DNA of 34,152 bases from Pontibacter harenae (GTDB lineage: Bacteria; Bacteroidota; Bacteroidia; Cytophagales; Hymenobacteraceae): NCBI RefSeq assembly GCF_020907245.1, contig NZ_JAJJWH010000046.1:1-34152 (forward strand), given 5' to 3'. Position numbers and translations under genes: made by a program. The notes under the pieces were generated by a model. The model was not told the origin of the DNA. It did not search any database and saw only the letters and a program-made list of their open reading frames with translations. Positions 1 to 7,318 of this stretch are shown here, piece by piece; positions within the stretch are counted from its first letter, which is position 1; each line of letters opens with the position of its first letter.

Positions 1-84
1 ATTGAAATATGGAAATGACACAGTTTAAATTACACTCCCCATATTTCTCAAAATGCGCTTTCTGCTGAAGGATTAAAGTACTTG

Positions 85-1131
85 TTACACTGCTACCACC
101 TGCTCGTTCAAAGACTTTAATACTTCAACAGTATGCTCCAGCATCTCATCTGTTACATCAATGTGTGTCACAAACCGAACCATCTGAGGGCCAAAACTGG
201 CTGCAATGATTCCTTCATTTGCTAAAGCTTTCACAAAAGCAGCATCCGTATACCTCTGGTTCAGCTTAAATATAACAATGTTCGTTTCTACTGGCAGCAC
301 ACTGTCTACATAATTCGAATTCTCCAGTACGTCTGACAGGACTTTTGCTTTAACGTGATCTTCCTGCAAGCGCTCTACATGGTTATCTAGGGCATAAATA
401 CAAGCCGCCGCTAAATAGCCAGCTTGTCGCCAGCCGCCGCCTAATACTTTTCTGATTCTGAGCGCTTTCTGAATTAATTCTTTGCTACCTAGCAGCAAAG
501 AACCTACTGGTGCTCCCAATCCTTTAGACAAGCAAATAGAGATACTGTCGAAGTACTTGCCATAGTCCAGGGCGCTATCACCAGAGGCAGCCAGTGCATT
601 AAAAACGCGTGCCCCATCCAGGTGCAGGGGTAGGTTGTGGCGCTTACATACTTCAGAGATAGCTGCAATTTCAGCTAGATTATAATAAGAGCCACCGCCT
701 TTGTTGCAGGTGTTTTCCAGGGCCACTAAGCGCGTTTCAGGAAAATGGATGTTGTTAAGCGGGCGGATATAAGATTCTACCTGTTCTGGTGTCATTTTAC
801 CACGCACACCATCCACCAGGGCTACAGAGGCAAGCGAGTTGAACGAAATGCCACCGCCTTCATACTGGTAAATATGTGCTGTCCTGTCGCAGATAACTTC
901 TGTAAGCGGTTCTGTTAGGGCCTTTATTGCAATTTGGTTTGTCATGGTGCCAGAAGGGCAGAAGATGCCTGCTTCCTTGCCAAACATAGCCGCAGCCTTA
1001 GCCTCTAACTCATTTATAGTGGGGTCTTCTCCGTACACATCGTCGCCTACTTTTGCTGCAAACATGGCTTCCAGCATAGCGGGTGTAGGTTTGGTAACAG
1101 TATCGGAACGAAGGTCTGTGATTAGTTTCAT
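85..1131 (-). CDS. ltaE: L-threonine aldolase (low-specificity type)
   Basis: PLP-dependent cytoplasmic enzyme that splits L-threonine or L-allo-threonine into glycine and acetaldehyde. The 348-residue length is normal for the family. Visible landmarks are RSDTVTKPT at residues 8-16, the cofactor-stacking His in DRTAHIYQYEGGG (His86), the PLP-ring Asp in HLDGARVFNA (Asp172), and the Schiff-base lysine in SKGLGAPVGS (Lys203). It starts at ATG 1131. Upstream is a promoter (minus-strand TTTG at 1188-1191 and TACTTTTA at 1161-1168, 19-bp spacer) that overlaps the promoter of the divergent small gene at 1209. Stereospecificity (L-threo versus L-allo) cannot be read from sequence. The family call is very safe. 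Confidence 0.95.
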   Translation of the reverse strand: MKLITDLRSDTVTKPTPAMLEAMFAAKVGDDVYGEDPTINELEAKAAAMFGKEAGIFCPSGTMTNQIAIKALTEPLTEVICDRTAHIYQYEGGGISFNSLASVALVDGVRGKMTPEQVESYIRPLNNIHFPETRLVALENTCNKGGGSYYNLAEIAAISEVCKRHNLPLHLDGARVFNALAASGDSALDYGKYFDSISICLSKGLGAPVGSLLLGSKELIQKALRIRKVLGGGWRQAGYLAAACIYALDNHVERLQEDHVKAKVLSDVLENSNYVDSVLPVETNIVIFKLNQRYTDAAFVKALANEGIIAASFGPQMVRFVTHIDVTDEMLEHTVEVLKSLNEQVVAV

Positions 1132-1151
1132 GAATTTGATTGGGTAAAAAC

Positions 1152-1191
1152 TTTACAATGTAAAAGTAATAACTTACCTTTGCGGTTCAAA
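1152..1191. promoter_or_regulatory. Overlapping divergent promoters with a central dyad
   Basis: Plus strand: TTTA at 1152-1155, a 19-bp spacer, then TACCTTTG at 1175-1182, a perfect match to the Bacteroidetes -7 box TAnnTTTG, driving the gene at 1209. Minus strand: TTTG at 1191-1188, a 19-bp spacer, then TACTTTTA at 1168-1161, one mismatch, driving ltaE. The two promoters interleave over 40 bp. The dyad TTTACA-A-TGTAAA at 1152-1164 covers the plus -33 element and the minus -7 element. Transcription start points are inferred, not measured. Confidence 0.6.
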
Positions 1192-1208
1192 TTAAATTTT
1201 TTGCAACG

Positions 1209-1418
1209 ATGGGAGTTACTAGACTTAAAAGAAAAGACCGTAAAAATAAGGCAAGAGCAAACAACAAGCAGGCTCGTATCAAACATTTGTTACTGACGCC
1301 AGTTATCAAGAATGTTGATATGGACGAACTGAGAGCTCAGTTTGGCGAGGCTCCAAAGAATAACACAGAAGCTGCTGAGGCTCCTGCTGCTACCACAGAA
1401 GAGACTTCTGCTGAATAA
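1209..1418 (+). CDS. Small basic/acidic two-part protein, function unknown
   Basis: A 69-residue protein. Residues 1-30 are very basic (LKRKDRKNKARANNK, with a further KQARIKH), suggesting nucleic-acid or ribosome contact. Residues 31-50 could form a short helix (VDMDELRAQF). The tail is acidic and Ala/Thr/Glu-rich. ATG 1209 sits 26 bases after a consensus -7 box, and a strong terminator follows at 1498-1527, so it is transcribed alone. I do not recognise a named family. The clean promoter-gene-terminator unit and its composition argue it is real. Ribosome or RNA association is only a guess from charge. Confidence 0.75.
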   Translation: MGVTRLKRKDRKNKARANNKQARIKHLLLTPVIKNVDMDELRAQFGEAPKNNTEAAEAPAATTEETSAE

Positions 1419-1497
1419 TCCCTTTACGGTAAAGTAAACCATCTGCCTGCCAGCGCTGTGTATGCTTCGGTTGGCGGGGTTATAGAAAGACTTCAAA

Positions 1498-1527
1498 GTG
1501 TGCTTGCTCCGCAGGCACGCTTTTTTT
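1498..1527 (+). terminator. Intrinsic terminator after the 69-aa gene
   Basis: A 10-bp stem (1498-1507 with 1511-1520, two G-U pairs) closes a TCC loop and is followed directly by seven Ts (1521-1527). The T tract overlaps the end of the convergent phosphoesterase gene. Confidence 0.85.
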
Positions 1528-2023
1528 ATGCCCTCTTCCCAAGCTCAATCACCTGCAGATCGCGCAGTTGCCCTTCTTCAATGGCAAAGCGTACCATGGT
1601 CCTAATTTTGTGAAAGCCATGCTTGCCAGCAGCGCCTGGGTTAATGTGCAGCAGGTTATTTAGGCTTTTGTCGGTCATCACCTTCAAAATATGGGAGTGG
1701 CCAGTAATGTAAAGTTGCGGAGGGTTTGTTCTAATTTCCTGCCTGATATCAGGATGATATTTGCCTGGGTAGCCACCAATGTGCGTCATCAGTACATCCA
1801 AACCATTAGCATCGAACCGCAGCACTTTTGGGTGTAGCTGCCTGACGTCCTGCCCATCAATGTTTCCATAAACACCCCTTACTGGCGCTATCTCACTTAA
1901 ACGTTCCGACACTGCTGCTGTTCCGAAATCGCCAGCATGCCATATCTCATCCTTATCATCCAGCAAGCGCAGGATTTGGTCATCTATATAGCTATGGGTG
2001 TCGGAGAGGAGTCCTATTTTCAT
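1526..2023 (-). CDS. YfcE/MJ0936-family metallophosphoesterase
   Basis: A compact calcineurin-like phosphoesterase of 165 residues, the usual length for the YfcE/MJ0936 group, which hydrolyses phosphodiesters using two divalent metals. Metal ligands are in place: Asp8 and His10 (SDTH), Asp32 (HAGDFG), Asn54 (YGNID, in place of the commoner GNCD), His81 (MTHIGGYP), and His109/His111 (ITGHSHI). The family motif NPGAAG follows at about residue 128. It starts at ATG 2023. It lies 84 bp downstream of the ModF-like gene on the same strand and may be cotranscribed. Biological substrate unknown. Confidence 0.9.
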   Translation of the reverse strand: MKIGLLSDTHSYIDDQILRLLDDKDEIWHAGDFGTAAVSERLSEIAPVRGVYGNIDGQDVRQLHPKVLRFDANGLDVLMTHIGGYPGKYHPDIRQEIRTNPPQLYITGHSHILKVMTDKSLNNLLHINPGAAGKHGFHKIRTMVRFAIEEGQLRDLQVIELGKRA

Positions 2024-2037
2024 GGGTTAAAGAATTA

Positions 2038-2058
2038 ATTACGGACTACGGATTACGA
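2038..2058. repeat. Degenerate heptamer tandem repeat (ATTACGG-type)
   Basis: Three consecutive 7-mers, ATTACGG, ACTACGG and ATTACGA, sit in the 84-bp space between two minus-strand genes, 15 bases from the phosphoesterase start codon. This is a short degenerate intergenic repeat. Function unknown. Confidence 0.6.
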
Positions 2059-2107
2059 CTTTTTCACCTTGGGGACTAAAATATGCACGTCAAAGAGAAG
2101 CAATTGT

Positions 2108-3619
2108 CTATACACAAACTTTTCCCTGTTCTAACCGAAGCACTTTGTCTACGCAGGTAGGTAGCTCTTCCTGATAATGCGTTACATATATAAGTGTGGT
2201 GTTGCTGCTGGCGCAGATAGCATCTAGCAAGTTTCTGAAATTGTGCTGTTGCTGCTGGTCCAGCCCCTGGCATGGTTCATCTAAAATGAGCAAAGGCGGA
2301 TGTTTAACCAGAGCCCTGGCTAACAGACATAAACGCTGATTGCTGGCAGAGGCATTGCGCAGCGGCAGGTTAGCATCCTGTGCTATACCTAACAGGTTCA
2401 TCCAACGTAAGGCTAGTTCGGCATGTATAGGTTCGCTTTGGCGCAACAGCCCTAAGGTATCGTAGAAGCCAGACTCTACTACTTCGTGGCAAGTGCTGGC
2501 GTAAGGAAAGTACTGGTATAACTCAGGCGAGACAAAGCCAATTTTGCTTTTAATGTCCCAAATGCTTTCGCCACTTCCCCGTTTTCTATCAAAAAGTATA
2601 AGATTTTGGGAATAAGACTGCGGGTTGTCGCCGTTGATCAGGCTCAACAGAGTGGTTTTGCCTGCGCCATTATGTCCGAGCAAAGCCCAACGATCTCCTT
2701 GGTTTATGTGCCAATTCACCTTATCAAGTACAAGCTTGCTGCCATAGCTAATCGTGATGTCCTGCATGCCAACAACTGTGTTGAAAGTTGCTTTATTCTG
2801 TGGTTGCAGCAGGGCTAGTAGTTCTTCCTGTATGGTAGGAGAGAGTAGGTTTTCTTCGACGTTAGCAGCAGGCATAAAATCCTGCCTCTTCTCTTGCTTT
2901 ACTATTTCGCCGTTGGCTAAGGTAGCTACGTGTGTAATGGCGGGAGATATTTCTTTAGGAGAGGTAGCCATGATGACGGTTATTCCTGAGGCTGTTATTT
3001 CACTAATCAGCTCATGCAGTTCCCCCCGTGTCTTTACATCAAGCCCAGTAAGAGGATTGTCAAGCAGCAAAAGGCGCGGGTTTTTAAGTAGTGCCGCTGC
3101 AAATAGCAGTCGTTTCGTTTCGCCGTTAGACAGCTTGATCAATTCTTTATGCAGCAGTTTTTCCAGCTTAAAAGCCTCTGTAACTTTAGCCTTAGACCAA
3201 TACAGTGCTTTGCCTACAGGTGCTTCTACAGCATCAAGAAAAGACAATACTGTTGGTGCGTCTTCAGAATCGGAGGCATGATACCGTTGCTGGTAATAGA
3301 ACTCAGTAGTGTTAGATAGATTCCTGAAGTTGTGCTTTTGCGGCACTTCGGCTATCAGGTGGCGATAATTGAACGGTACGTCTTGCTGTGGAAATTCTGC
3401 TAGAAAATCTTCTACATAATGGTGCTGCATATGCCCCTGCACAATGTTATACTTGCCCATGATGGTGTGCAGAAGCCTTGTTTTTCCAGATCCACTGTCG
3501 CCTACCAGAGCCCAGTGCTGGCCCTCCGAAACCTCGAAATTCAAATTTTGGAACAAGGTATTGGTCAAGTATTTGACCTTAACGTTTTCGAAAGTTAAAA
3601 AAGGATGAGCCATTGGCAT
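2108..3619 (-). CDS. modF: ModF/PhrA-like double ATP-binding cassette protein
   Basis: A soluble protein with two fused ABC ATPase domains and no membrane segments. Numbering is from the ATG at 3619, chosen over an in-frame TTG at 3634. NBD1 has Walker A GDSGSGKT (40-47) and signature LSNGE (163-167), but the Walker B end reads LLLLDNP (Asn188 where the catalytic Glu belongs) and the H-loop His is replaced by Ser (IMATSP, about 220). NBD2 has Walker A GHNGAGKT (315-322), intact LLILDEP (Glu448) and H-loop His (VTH, 481), but a degenerate signature, ASASNQ (423-428). Layout and length match the E. coli ModF family, whose exact role is unsettled. No molybdate permease is nearby, so a molybdate link is not shown here. 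Confidence 0.85.
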   Translation of the reverse strand: MPMAHPFLTFENVKVKYLTNTLFQNLNFEVSEGQHWALVGDSGSGKTRLLHTIMGKYNIVQGHMQHHYVEDFLAEFPQQDVPFNYRHLIAEVPQKHNFRNLSNTTEFYYQQRYHASDSEDAPTVLSFLDAVEAPVGKALYWSKAKVTEAFKLEKLLHKELIKLSNGETKRLLFAAALLKNPRLLLLDNPLTGLDVKTRGELHELISEITASGITVIMATSPKEISPAITHVATLANGEIVKQEKRQDFMPAANVEENLLSPTIQEELLALLQPQNKATFNTVVGMQDITISYGSKLVLDKVNWHINQGDRWALLGHNGAGKTTLLSLINGDNPQSYSQNLILFDRKRGSGESIWDIKSKIGFVSPELYQYFPYASTCHEVVESGFYDTLGLLRQSEPIHAELALRWMNLLGIAQDANLPLRNASASNQRLCLLARALVKHPPLLILDEPCQGLDQQQQHNFRNLLDAICASSNTTLIYVTHYQEELPTCVDKVLRLEQGKVCV

Positions 3620-3841
3620 GGACAAATTTTCCAAAGTGAAGCTAATATATAGCTGTAAACTTTGAAATTATAGCGTAAGCCTTACTCTTGCAAGGTATTC
3701 CTATAACTAGTGCAAAATTTTACAAACTAGCATGTAGTTACCTGGCAAAGTTAAGCAGGGTAAAAGGTATCTGTTAGAAGTAAAGCCTTTTTAAGAAAAG
3801 ATAAAAGTTTCTGAGGGTACTGTTGCGCAAGCAGGCTCTTG
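3620..3841. promoter_or_regulatory. Intergenic region with an imperfect dyad
   Basis: A 222-bp gap upstream of the ModF-like gene. It holds a 24-bp dyad at 3707-3730 (CTAGT and ACTAG arms around AAAATTTT), a possible regulator site. On the minus strand it also has a TATAAT-like sequence (3667-3672 area), but no clear TAnnTTTG promoter. The stop codon of the 3842 gene lies in an imperfect hairpin (3827-3853) without a T tract. Confidence 0.3.
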
Positions 3842-4246
3842 TTAAGAGCTTGCTATTTCTGTCATTTTGGTAAGTTTGGCATCTATGCCATGGTTTTGTA
3901 TTAGCTCTGTCGCAAATTTATAGCTACCGTGGGGCACAAAAAGCATTAGGTCTCCGCCTTTCATTTTGGCAATCGATTCCAAAACTTTCCACTTACTTAC
4001 TAAAGTATTTAAAGCCTCATCATCTTGATTCTTAACCACTAATTCGAAGTAATATTTATTATCGCCGCGTTTAGCTGAAAAATCAGGAGTCAAGGTCATG
4101 TTCTGGCTTATCATAGTCAGCGATGCGGGGCTGTCGTAGCCAGTAAAGTCTGCCTTTATTTCTTTATAACCTGCTTTTTGAGCATAGTTGATAATTTGTT
4201 CTGCATAAGAGTCATAGTTGTGGGTTTGTTTTCTGATCTGTAACAT
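3842..4246 (-). CDS. Small protein with a PD-(D/E)XK nuclease-like core
   Basis: A 134-residue protein of no family I can name. It shows a helix (residues 10-25, YDSYAEQIINYAQKAG), beta strands, then LTPDF (Pro54-Asp55) followed by YYFELVVKN (Glu68, Lys72). After that come an amphipathic helix (VSKWKVLESIAKM), a strand (GGDLMLFVP) and a last helix. This order resembles the restriction-endonuclease-like fold. The expected E-x-K is E-L-V-V-K, with Lys two positions late, so catalytic activity is uncertain. It starts at ATG 4246 and stands alone between gaps. A DNA-binding or nuclease role is an inference from topology and motif spacing. Confidence 0.7.
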   Translation of the reverse strand: MLQIRKQTHNYDSYAEQIINYAQKAGYKEIKADFTGYDSPASLTMISQNMTLTPDFSAKRGDNKYYFELVVKNQDDEALNTLVSKWKVLESIAKMKGGDLMLFVPHGSYKFATELIQNHGIDAKLTKMTEIASS

Positions 4247-4982
4247 ATTGATTTTTTATAGTTTAGATAAATAATTTTAGGCTAGCAAAGCAAGCAAATT
4301 AAAAAAGCATGCATACTGGTGGCAAAGTAATAAGATGCCATAAATAGAAAGTCAGTTAGTTTATAACTTGTAAACTGTTGCTGATTGTATCTCTACAGTA
4401 GTGAAGCAAAACCTTTGCTGACTTGAGTTTTGTGCGGTACTATTGAGCCTCAGTTTGTGAGGCATAGTGTAATTGAGTTGCTGCTTTTTTAGCCTATTGC
4501 TGCTTTTTTAGCCTATATTTTTAATATAAGGAAAAATAACTGGAAATCAAAATATGACTGTGATTTAACTGCTTTTTCTGCTTATTCTGAAGAAAAGTAT
4601 TAAAATAATATAAACATGAATATAAGTCTTTGATGACAATTCAAACACTTAAAAGACCTTCTTCACGCGTAATTTTAGAAGGTACATACCTGCAGCCTAT
4701 ACAGAAATAGTTATGCTTACCTATTGTCTAAACCTCGACCTTCACTGTTTTACTTATTATATCCAGCAATTCATGCTGAATCTCTTCTGGTACATTCATA
4801 GTACAAAGTTTTAAGTAGGATTAGTGACACGCTGTTGTTTAAGGAAAGGCGGGTATAGACTATTTATCTGTGCAAGTAAACGAAGCAGCATAAATAATAA
4901 TTTTCTATTTTTATGTATACATCCACTTGCCTGTACAGTTATAAATGTTAAATTCAGCATGTACTTGTAATCTCGCCGTCTC
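4247..4982. other. 736-bp gap without a supported gene
   Basis: No convincing gene. It contains a 6-bp hairpin at 4447-4463 and a 19-bp perfect tandem duplication at 4478-4515. It also has two tiny open frames, 4633-4710 plus (25 aa) and 4728-4799 minus (23 aa), neither with a ribosome-binding site or family signal. A weak promoter for the lipoprotein gene may lie at 4927-4956 (TTG, 19 bp, TAAATTCA). Confidence 0.5.
4478..4515. repeat. Perfect 19-bp tandem duplication
   Basis: Two identical head-to-tail copies (4478-4496 and 4497-4515) of a 19-mer beginning TTGCTGC, with a run of six Ts, ending AGCCTA. Two copies only; consistent with slippage or duplication. Confidence 0.85.
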
Positions 4983-5426
4983 TTGAAAAAGCTCTTCCTT
5001 TTGCCCGTCCTTTTAATCTTGATGTTAGTTTCTTGTAAAGAAGATGATGAACCTGTGCCGCTCAGTGAGCAGATTTTAGGAACATGGAAGGAAACAATGA
5101 CAGTGAGCCACTTCTATGATGAACAAAGCAAGGAGCTTCATAAAGAGTCATTTGCTATATCAACAGAGTACGGTTTCGGAGCAGAATCCTTTTACAGAGA
5201 TTTTTGCTCAAGAGTACCAATAGAGTATACCATCATAGAAGAGGGCGGCAAGCACTATTTAGTTGTAGAGGGAGATCCTGTTGGCCGCTATGAACTAAGC
5301 ATTTCTGGTGATAAAATGATATGGTCTTGGGAGAACCACCCAGCTACTTATTATTACTACCCAAGCGACGAGTTGAAGGCCGCACATCGTCAGACTGTCA
5401 GAATCGAGTTCAAAAGAGTAAAATAA
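4983..5426 (+). CDS. Small lipoprotein, lipocalin-like size, function unknown
   Basis: A 147-residue predicted lipoprotein. Residues 1-17 form a signal peptide (two Lys, then a Leu-rich core) ending in the lipobox LVSC, so Cys18 would be lipidated. An acidic stretch (KEDDEP) follows, a common surface-export signal in Bacteroidetes. The rest is beta-rich, starting ILGTWKE as in lipocalin-like and DUF-type small lipoproteins, and ending RIEFKRVK. The start is TTG at 4983: an in-frame stop lies at 4968-4970 and no ATG is available before the signal peptide. A long hairpin terminator follows. Ligand or role not determinable. Confidence 0.8.
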   Translation: MKKLFLLPVLLILMLVSCKEDDEPVPLSEQILGTWKETMTVSHFYDEQSKELHKESFAISTEYGFGAESFYRDFCSRVPIEYTIIEEGGKHYLVVEGDPVGRYELSISGDKMIWSWENHPATYYYYPSDELKAAHRQTVRIEFKRVK

Positions 5427-5454
5427 TCAGTATATTATCGGAGCGATTTTAAGC

Positions 5455-5497
5455 TAAACAAGGAAGGCTACTCATCAAGAGTAGCCTTCCTTGTTTA
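5455..5497. terminator. 19-bp perfect hairpin terminator
   Basis: Arms 5455-5473 and 5479-5497 are perfectly complementary around the loop ATCAA. The T-rich segment (TTGTTTA) lies within the 3' arm and the A-rich segment in the 5' arm. It ends the lipoprotein transcript and insulates the next gene. Confidence 0.8.
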
Positions 5498-5697
5498 AGA
5501 AAAGTTAGAGAGAAGAGTTTGTCGGTACAAATTTGCAGTAGGCCTGTAGTAATTGAGGATGGGGTGAGAAGAGTTAGTTAATTCTCAATATTATGAGCTT
5601 AGAGTGTAAGTACAACAGATAAAGTACATAGAAGCTCTAAACCGAGAGCGGCGGCTAACGTTTATAAGAGAGAACTGACAAATCTAAAATAAACACT

Positions 5698-6444
5698 ATG
5701 GAAAGATACAGATATGATAGAGACCGTGCTTATAACGGTGGCTACGATAACGAAAGATACAACGACTATAACCATGAGAATCGACCTGGGCGTGAATTGA
5801 AACGAGAGTTTGAAAGAGACTTTCAGAACAGCAGAGGCTACAACCGAGATGGTGAAGCTGAACGTAACCAGGACTACCAGGACTACCAGGACAGAGACAG
5901 GTTTGATGACTACCGCAGCCGTGACTATGACATGGAGCACAATTACTACGACAACTTAAGGGGCGACCAAGGTAGGCTAGGAGATATCAGGCAGGGTTAT
6001 GGTATCTCAAGTTTTGATGGTACCTCTGATCGGTATAACACGCTGAACAGCATGCAGCGCGAAAGAAATGCACAGGAGAATCAAGCTTATTTGTCTGGAA
6101 GGAGAGATGGTTTCAGGAGTACACGATATGGCGGTGGCGAAGGAGATGCAGATATGCACTCTAATAGAGGAGTACCAAACTATGCCACCCGCAACTTTAG
6201 CGACAACTACGGCACTGGCATGGGAAGCACCTATGGAGGCAAAAACTATGGAGACGGTACTGGCTATATGGGCGGTAATATGGGTGGTTCACATGGGCAT
6301 GACTCCTATGGTACATCTGCTGGCAACTACGGTGGCTACGGCTCATTAGGTAGCAGGGCCTATGGCTCTGGCCAAAGCAGCTCTGGTGGCACAGATGGTT
6401 TTTCTGACAGAGGCAACTTTGACGATAGAGGATCAAATTTATAA
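5698..6444 (+). CDS. Low-complexity Arg/Asp/Tyr- and Gly/Tyr-rich disordered protein
   Basis: A 248-residue protein with no hydrophobic segment, no signal peptide and no recognisable folded domain. Residues 1-95 are dominated by Arg, Asp, Glu, Asn and Tyr, with the internal repeat QDYQDYQD encoded by a duplicated 9-mer (5872-5880, 5881-5889). Residues 140-248 are rich in Gly, Tyr, Ser and Asn (YGGG, MGGNMGGSHG, GNYGGYGSLG). Mixed RG/RD and YG tracts resemble prion-like, condensate-forming RNA-binding proteins and some bacterial stress or desiccation proteins. It is transcribed alone between two strong hairpins (5455-5497 and 6466-6505). ATG 5698 is clear. Function unknown; a stress-granule-like or protective role is speculation from composition. 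Confidence 0.85.
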   Translation: MERYRYDRDRAYNGGYDNERYNDYNHENRPGRELKREFERDFQNSRGYNRDGEAERNQDYQDYQDRDRFDDYRSRDYDMEHNYYDNLRGDQGRLGDIRQGYGISSFDGTSDRYNTLNSMQRERNAQENQAYLSGRRDGFRSTRYGGGEGDADMHSNRGVPNYATRNFSDNYGTGMGSTYGGKNYGDGTGYMGGNMGGSHGHDSYGTSAGNYGGYGSLGSRAYGSGQSSSGGTDGFSDRGNFDDRGSNL

Positions 6445-6465
6445 TTAAACCTATCGCTTATTTTT

Positions 6466-6505
6466 AACGGCCTGTCTTTGAGCAAAGACAGGCCGTTTTT
6501 TATTT
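6466..6505 (+). terminator. Strong intrinsic terminator after the Gly/Tyr-rich gene
   Basis: A perfect 14-bp stem, AACGGCCTGTCTTT with its complement, spans 6466-6496 around a four-base GAGC loop. It is followed by a T-rich stretch (TTTTATTTT). Confidence 0.9.
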
Positions 6506-7198
6506 TATGCGTCAAATTCTGGAGCAGCATTACTTCTACACAGAAGCTTGCTACCATTAGCCCCACTGTCAATGAAGCAGAAAAGCAACCATCCTTGGAA
6601 AAGGAGGGGTGGTTGGATATGGAAGCATGACTTTTAAGAAGGTATCCTAATACAATACAAAAGGAGTAACCAACACGGCAGTTCAACTTGCTCAACTTAA
6701 AATAGAAACGGCACTTGGTACGGTACTGCTAAGCACGGATCATTTATTATATATCCGTACAAAATTTACAGTCACATCTTTGGCCAACGAAAGTGTATAT
6801 ACTTCCTTTTCAGGAAAATCAAATCTTAGTAAAAAGTATTTCAAATATTTTGAATCTATATAAGAAGATTGAAGTATAAGCTGATATAGATTTTAGCATA
6901 GATAACAGTGGCATCCAAAATCAAAAAAATGGGAAAGACTTATACTTTATTGTAGCCATTTATACAGTTGGCTGTAGCTTTTTCTGCCAAGCAGCTGTTT
7001 ATTCATGAAGATCCTAACCTCACAGGGATAATGAAGCATCAATAAGAAAAAAATAATAAAATATAATAATTATAACAATAGCTGCAAAAGCTTTAAAAAA
7101 ATATGTAACCTGTTTAGTAATAAACTAGCTCTGCCTTACATAAATGTACACGCGTAAAGATGCATCTGTTTAAACAACTTCCTGAGATAGAAATATTC

Positions 7199-7219
7199 AT
7201 AACAATCGGGTTTTGTTAT
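7199..7219. repeat. Inverted repeat upstream of the sugar cassette
   Basis: ATAACAA (7199-7205) and TTGTTAT (7213-7219) are perfect inverse copies around a 7-base spacer, 100 bp before the start of the SAF-domain oxidoreductase. Candidate regulator site. Confidence 0.45.
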
Positions 7220-7284
7220 AGAGAAGGAGAAAGCATATTCCAATACAACTGCATAGAGAAACAAACAGAGCTCCTCTATTAAAC

Positions 7285-7302
7285 AGGGTAACAAAATACC
7301 CT
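7285..7302. repeat. Dyad just before the first cassette gene
   Basis: AGGGTA and TACCCT flank ACAAAA, ending 16 bases before ATG 7319. It could be an operator or a small leader hairpin. Confidence 0.4.
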
Positions 7303-7318
7303 AATAAACTTATCTTCC

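Larger units (their letters stand above)
6506..7318. other. 813-bp gap with dyads and a start-less open frame
   Basis: No supported gene. The plus-strand frame 6651-6863 stays open for 70 codons and reads like protein (for example TALGTVLLSTDHLLYIRTKF), but has no start codon and follows a stop, so it may be a gene remnant or chance. Around 7040-7080 the DNA is extremely AT-rich. Two dyads (7199-7219 and 7285-7302) precede the next gene. No clear TAnnTTTG promoter is seen. Confidence 0.45.

Noticed and set aside
2754..3281. 175-aa plus-strand open frame
   Set aside because: It lies wholly antisense inside the ModF-like gene, has Ser/Cys-rich shadow composition and no family signal.
4633..4799. 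Two micro-ORFs, 25 aa plus (4633-4710) and 23 aa minus (4728-4799)
   Set aside because: No ribosome-binding site, promoter or recognisable motif; such short frames are expected by chance in a gap of this size.
6360..6695. 111-aa minus-strand open frame
   Set aside because: It crosses the 3' end of the Gly/Tyr-rich gene and its strong terminator, and its composition is not protein-like.
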